A stretch of 64,000 nucleotides of DNA from JBJHBP01 sp050485685. Lineage in GTDB: Bacteria > Pseudomonadota > Gammaproteobacteria > Steroidobacterales > Rariloculaceae. Position numbers and translations under genes: made by a program. This document shows positions 61,251 to 64,000 of the stretch, piece after piece. The stretch is taken from positions 1 through 64,000 of the forward strand of contig JBJHBW010000002.1 of assembly GCA_050485685.1 (NCBI GenBank), given 5' to 3'. The notes under the pieces were generated by a model, which saw only the letters and a program-made list of their open reading frames with translations, searched no databases and was not told the DNA's origin. Each line of letters begins with the position of its first letter. Within the stretch, counting starts at the first letter, position 1.

Positions 61251-62326
61251 GCCGACTCCGTCGCCGGTGCGATCCGATCACCCAGGCCTATCGCTTTCTG
61301 CAGCAGGTCCGCGAGATCGGCACCCGACGTGATCGCGTTCAGTGCCGGCACGTTGGAGCGATCACGGATGATCTCCACGCCGACCTTGTTGTCGGTGGCA
61401 GGTCCCGTTACGACGGTGGGTTCCACGCCGAACTCCTCGCGCAGCAGTCGCACGCCGCCCCAGGCCGCAACCGGATCGTTCGCACACAGCACCAGCGCCG
61501 AGAGCTGATCGCGTATCACTGCATCGCGCAGGATCGCTTCCACGCCATACGCGCCCAGCAGTCCGTCGCCGAGCTCGAACACGATCACATCGGCGCGCTG
61601 CTGGCCGAGCAGCGACATCAGCTTGCGTGTCAGTGCCGGCGCATTGCGGGACGTGGTTGCGACCACGCCAAGATCAGTGAAAATCGCCGTCGCGCGCGCG
61701 CCGGCATCTTCCATTGCGAGAATGTCGCGGCGCAGCGCAACGCCGGTGGACTTGAACGCATCGACGGTGAGGCCGTTGTGACGGAAGCGGCTGATGATCG
61801 CACTGGCCGCCGCGGTCTTGCCCGAATCCATACACGTACCGGCGATGGCGATCACCGGCGTGCCGTTCAGGTTGACCGGCTCATCGTCGCGCAGCGGCTC
61901 GCGGCCGATCCTGGCCGGAACGCCAACACGTTCGCCCAGATACGGAAACTGCAGCACCACGCCGAGCACGCGACAGTCGTACGGCGCCCCATGTTCGGGG
62001 TTGATGGAATCGCAGATGCCCATCACGCCGCCCAGGTTCAGCAGCTGAATGACGTCGCCGGGTTTGAGCGCCGTGGGCAGATGACCGGAATAGCCGAACA
62101 GCGCCTTGCGATGACCCAGCGCGCCGACGATCACGTCGCCGCGGCGCACCTTGGCCATGCGGCCACTGGTCAGTTCCAGCGTGTTGTACGAGGACTTGTT
62201 GGTCAGCACCTCGACCGCGACCAGCACGCCTTCCTCGCAGGGAATGTCATCACTGACCCTGATCTCCCTGCCCAGATCCGCATCGATGGCCACGGACGCA
62301 ATCTTGTCGACAATGACGGGACGCAT
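61247..62326 (-). CDS. P-loop protein of unknown function inside the arginine operon
   Basis: A 359-residue soluble protein. The N-terminal 145 residues look like a beta-rich domain (RRGDVIVGALGHRKALFGYS, LNLGGVMGICDSI). The C-terminal half starts with P-loop AGTCMDSGKT (162-171), then FKSTGVALRRDILAMEDAG, VFELGDGLLGAYGVEAI and LVLCANDPVAAWGG, a layout like BioD/CobQ or DUF1611-type folds. It overlaps argG and argC, so it is an operon member. ATG 62326 lies 9 bases after GGAGG. Function unknown; see findings for a role in acylglutamate formation. Confidence 0.88.
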   Translation of the reverse strand: MRPVIVDKIASVAIDADLGREIRVSDDIPCEEGVLVAVEVLTNKSSYNTLELTSGRMAKVRRGDVIVGALGHRKALFGYSGHLPTALKPGDVIQLLNLGGVMGICDSINPEHGAPYDCRVLGVVLQFPYLGERVGVPARIGREPLRDDEPVNLNGTPVIAIAGTCMDSGKTAAASAIISRFRHNGLTVDAFKSTGVALRRDILAMEDAGARATAIFTDLGVVATTSRNAPALTRKLMSLLGQQRADVIVFELGDGLLGAYGVEAILRDAVIRDQLSALVLCANDPVAAWGGVRLLREEFGVEPTVVTGPATDNKVGVEIIRDRSNVPALNAITSGADLADLLQKAIGLGDRIAPATESA

Positions 62327-63588
62327 CACTTTTTTCCTCCGGCACGGGTATGCAGCATGCCCGGCAAAGAAAGAATCCTCGAGAAACCGACCGCATCAGC
62401 CGGGGTCCACTCACCGGCAGCCTCGCCATACTTGCCACGACTGGCCGCCATCAGCGAGTGCGGCGACGTGACACCGACCACAAACGCGTGCCCGGGCCGC
62501 AGTGACAGGCGCACTTCGCCGGTCACCCGGGCCTGCGAGGACTCCAGCAGCGCTTCTATGTCGCGGCACACGGGATCGAGCACCTTGCCTTCATGCACGA
62601 AGTCGCCGTAAGCCAGCGAGACCTGTTCCTTGATGCGCATCTGCAGCTGCGTCAGCGTGAGCTTTTCCAGTTCACGATGCGCGGTCAGCAGCAGTTCGGC
62701 GGACGGGGCCTCGAACGCAACGCGACCCTTGGTGCCGAGAATCGTGTCGCCAAGATGAATGCCGCGGCCGATTGCGTACTCGGCGCCGATCTGCTCCAGC
62801 CGCTCGATCAGCGAGACCGGATCCAGCGCCTCACCGTCCACACTGACCGGCACGCCGCGCTGGAAACCTATGCTCAGCTCACGCGGTGCGCGATTGGCTT
62901 CGAAGGCGCCGCTGGAAAGCACCCATGCGGACTCGGGAATCGTGCCGGCCGAATCCAGCGTCTCGGTGCCGCCTATGGTCACGCCCCACAGACCGCGATT
63001 GATCGAATAGGCCGAACCACGCGACGGCACCGGCATGCTGCGCTGCTCCAGGAACGCGACCTGATCGGCACGCGGCCAGGCATGATCGCGCACCGGTGCG
63101 AGCACGGTGAGGTCCGGCGCAAGCGCCTTGAGGATGACCTCGAAACGGATCTGGTCGTTGCCCGCTGCCGTGCAGCCATGGGCGACAACAGAAGCGCCCA
63201 TCTGCCGCGCCGTCGTGGCCAGATGCCTGGCCTGCACGCCGCGCTCGGCGCCGACGCACAGCGGATACAGCGCTCCGCGCTTCACGTTGCCGATGATCAG
63301 GTACTTCAGCACCTGATCGAAGAACTCACCGCGCGCTTCGACCAGCACGTGATCGGCAGCGCCGAGCTTGCGCGCATGGGCATCAAGGTGCGCCTCGGCG
63401 GCCGCATCCAGACCACCGGTGTTCACGGTCACGGTCACGACCGGGCGGTTGTAGGTTTCGGCCAGCCACGGCACGCAGAATGAGGTATCCAGCCCGCCGG
63501 AGTAGGCAAGGACAATGGGACTGTTCGCGTCCCCGGGCAGGGGCTGTGTGGCGGCGGCGTCGGATTGGCGCCCTGTAGTCGTGGTCAT
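62326..63588 (-). CDS. argG: argininosuccinate synthase (Bacteroidetes/Xanthomonas-like type)
   Basis: A 420-residue ligase joining citrulline and aspartate. LAYSGGLDTSF is the PP-loop; AHGCTAAGNDQIRFEV, SAYSINRGLWGVTIGG and KYGEAAGEWT follow. The TAAGNDQ version and overall sequence resemble Bacteroidetes-type ArgG rather than the E. coli form. ATG at 63588 overlaps the argR stop (ATGA); about 15 polar residues precede the conserved part. Confidence 0.94.
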   Translation of the reverse strand: MTTTTGRQSDAAATQPLPGDANSPIVLAYSGGLDTSFCVPWLAETYNRPVVTVTVNTGGLDAAAEAHLDAHARKLGAADHVLVEARGEFFDQVLKYLIIGNVKRGALYPLCVGAERGVQARHLATTARQMGASVVAHGCTAAGNDQIRFEVILKALAPDLTVLAPVRDHAWPRADQVAFLEQRSMPVPSRGSAYSINRGLWGVTIGGTETLDSAGTIPESAWVLSSGAFEANRAPRELSIGFQRGVPVSVDGEALDPVSLIERLEQIGAEYAIGRGIHLGDTILGTKGRVAFEAPSAELLLTAHRELEKLTLTQLQMRIKEQVSLAYGDFVHEGKVLDPVCRDIEALLESSQARVTGEVRLSLRPGHAFVVGVTSPHSLMAASRGKYGEAAGEWTPADAVGFSRILSLPGMLHTRAGGKK

Positions 63589-64000
63589 GGTACTTCGATT
63601 CCCAGGCTTTCCCTTAAACGCGCTCGCAGACGACGCTGCTGGGCAGCGCCTGCGGTCGCAACAAAAATCGTGTCGTCGCCGGACAGCGTGCCGACGATCT
63701 CCGGCCATTGCGTGCGGTCCAGCGTCACGGCCACGCGCTGTGCGGCGCCGATCGCGGTCGTCACCACCAGCAGGTGCGGACCCGCGGTGCGCAGCTCGCG
63801 CACGAGCTCGGCCACATTGGCCAGTGCCCCGTCCTCGCCGGTCGCGCTCGCCTCCGGCAGGCTGTAGCCTTCACCCAGCTTGGCGGCGCCCAGATGCCTG
63901 AGGTCACGGCTGACGCTGGACTGCGTGGCCGGATACCCTTGCGCACGCAGCAGCTCCACCAGCTCGGACTGACGGCGAATGGTTCTGGAGCGGATCAGCT
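63585..64000 (-). CDS. argR: arginine repressor, 3' part
   Basis: The gene runs off the right edge; about 138 residues are seen. The winged helix N-terminal part (IRSRTIRRQSELVELLRAQG, then QSSVSRDLRHLGAAKL) binds operators, and the C-terminal part GTLSGDDTIFVATAG binds arginine and trimerises. It leads the arginine operon, so autoregulation is likely; the operator must lie beyond the window. Confidence 0.93.
   Translation of the reverse strand, partial: LIRSRTIRRQSELVELLRAQGYPATQSSVSRDLRHLGAAKLGEGYSLPEASATGEDGALANVAELVRELRTAGPHLLVVTTAIGAAQRVAVTLDRTQWPEIVGTLSGDDTIFVATAGAAQQRRLRARLRESLGIEVP

Noticed and set aside
1..64000. Mobile elements, prophage, CRISPR or defence genes
   Set aside because: I looked for transposase and integrase motifs, terminal repeats and regularly spaced repeats and saw none; all sizeable genes are core functions.

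Overview
The window is a high-GC (roughly 60-65%), gene-dense stretch of a gammaproteobacterial chromosome. It contains housekeeping and respiratory genes throughout, with no transposase, phage gene, CRISPR array, rRNA or tRNA that I could recognise. Gene orders such as aroKB-dgt, pilMNOPQ, fimT-pilVWXY1E, yicC-gmk-rpoZ-spoT-ridA-recG-ubiA, ctaCD-ctaGE-SURF1-ctaAB and dsbA/cyt c4-engB-polA are familiar from Pseudomonas and Xanthomonas relatives. The arginine operon is of the Xanthomonadales/Bacteroidetes kind, so I would place the organism in a non-enteric gammaproteobacterial lineage; I cannot name the species.

Layout. 1-1266: 3' part of a fatty acyl-CoA ligase. 1288-9329 (minus): dgt-aroB-aroK and the type IV pilus assembly operon pilMNOPQ, separated by an intrinsic terminator. 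9700-13344 (plus): PBP1A and two small unknown genes. 13429-20077 (minus): minor pilins and the tip protein PilY1. 20242-24434 (minus): gltA, rpmE, rdgB, rph and a PP2C phosphatase. 24517-32223 (plus): yicC, gmk, rpoZ, spoT, ridA, recG, ubiA. 32199-32930 (minus): comF. 33052-35020: bioB-bioC. 35164-42719: an aa3-type cytochrome c oxidase locus with its copper and haem A assembly factors. 42811-50081: uvrD, trkA, a TPR protein, dtd, tatABC and a methionine-type aminotransferase. 50098-51594 (minus): a DsbA-like lipoprotein and cytochrome c4. 51683-52282: engB. 52582-64000 (minus): polA, lptM and the arginine operon argR-argG-(P-loop protein)-argC-argD-argF'-argB-argH.

Three things stand out. 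(1) The convergent engB/polA gap, the place where Spot 42, ErsA and sX13 lie in other gammaproteobacteria, encodes a predicted RNA of about 118 nt made of four consecutive hairpins with C-rich loops, ending in a terminator and preceded by a perfect sigma-E-like -35 box. (2) The arginine operon carries an N-acylornithine carbamoyltransferase with Ala at the position that separates acetyl from succinyl specificity, and an unassigned P-loop protein between argG and argC; no acylglutamate synthase or deacylase gene is seen. (3) Several gene junctions (ctaC/ctaD, trkA/TPR, argB/argH, and more weakly polA 3' end) are built of short tandem repeats of 13-16 bp, each unit carrying TGA, with periods not divisible by three, so that stops fall in several or all reading frames.
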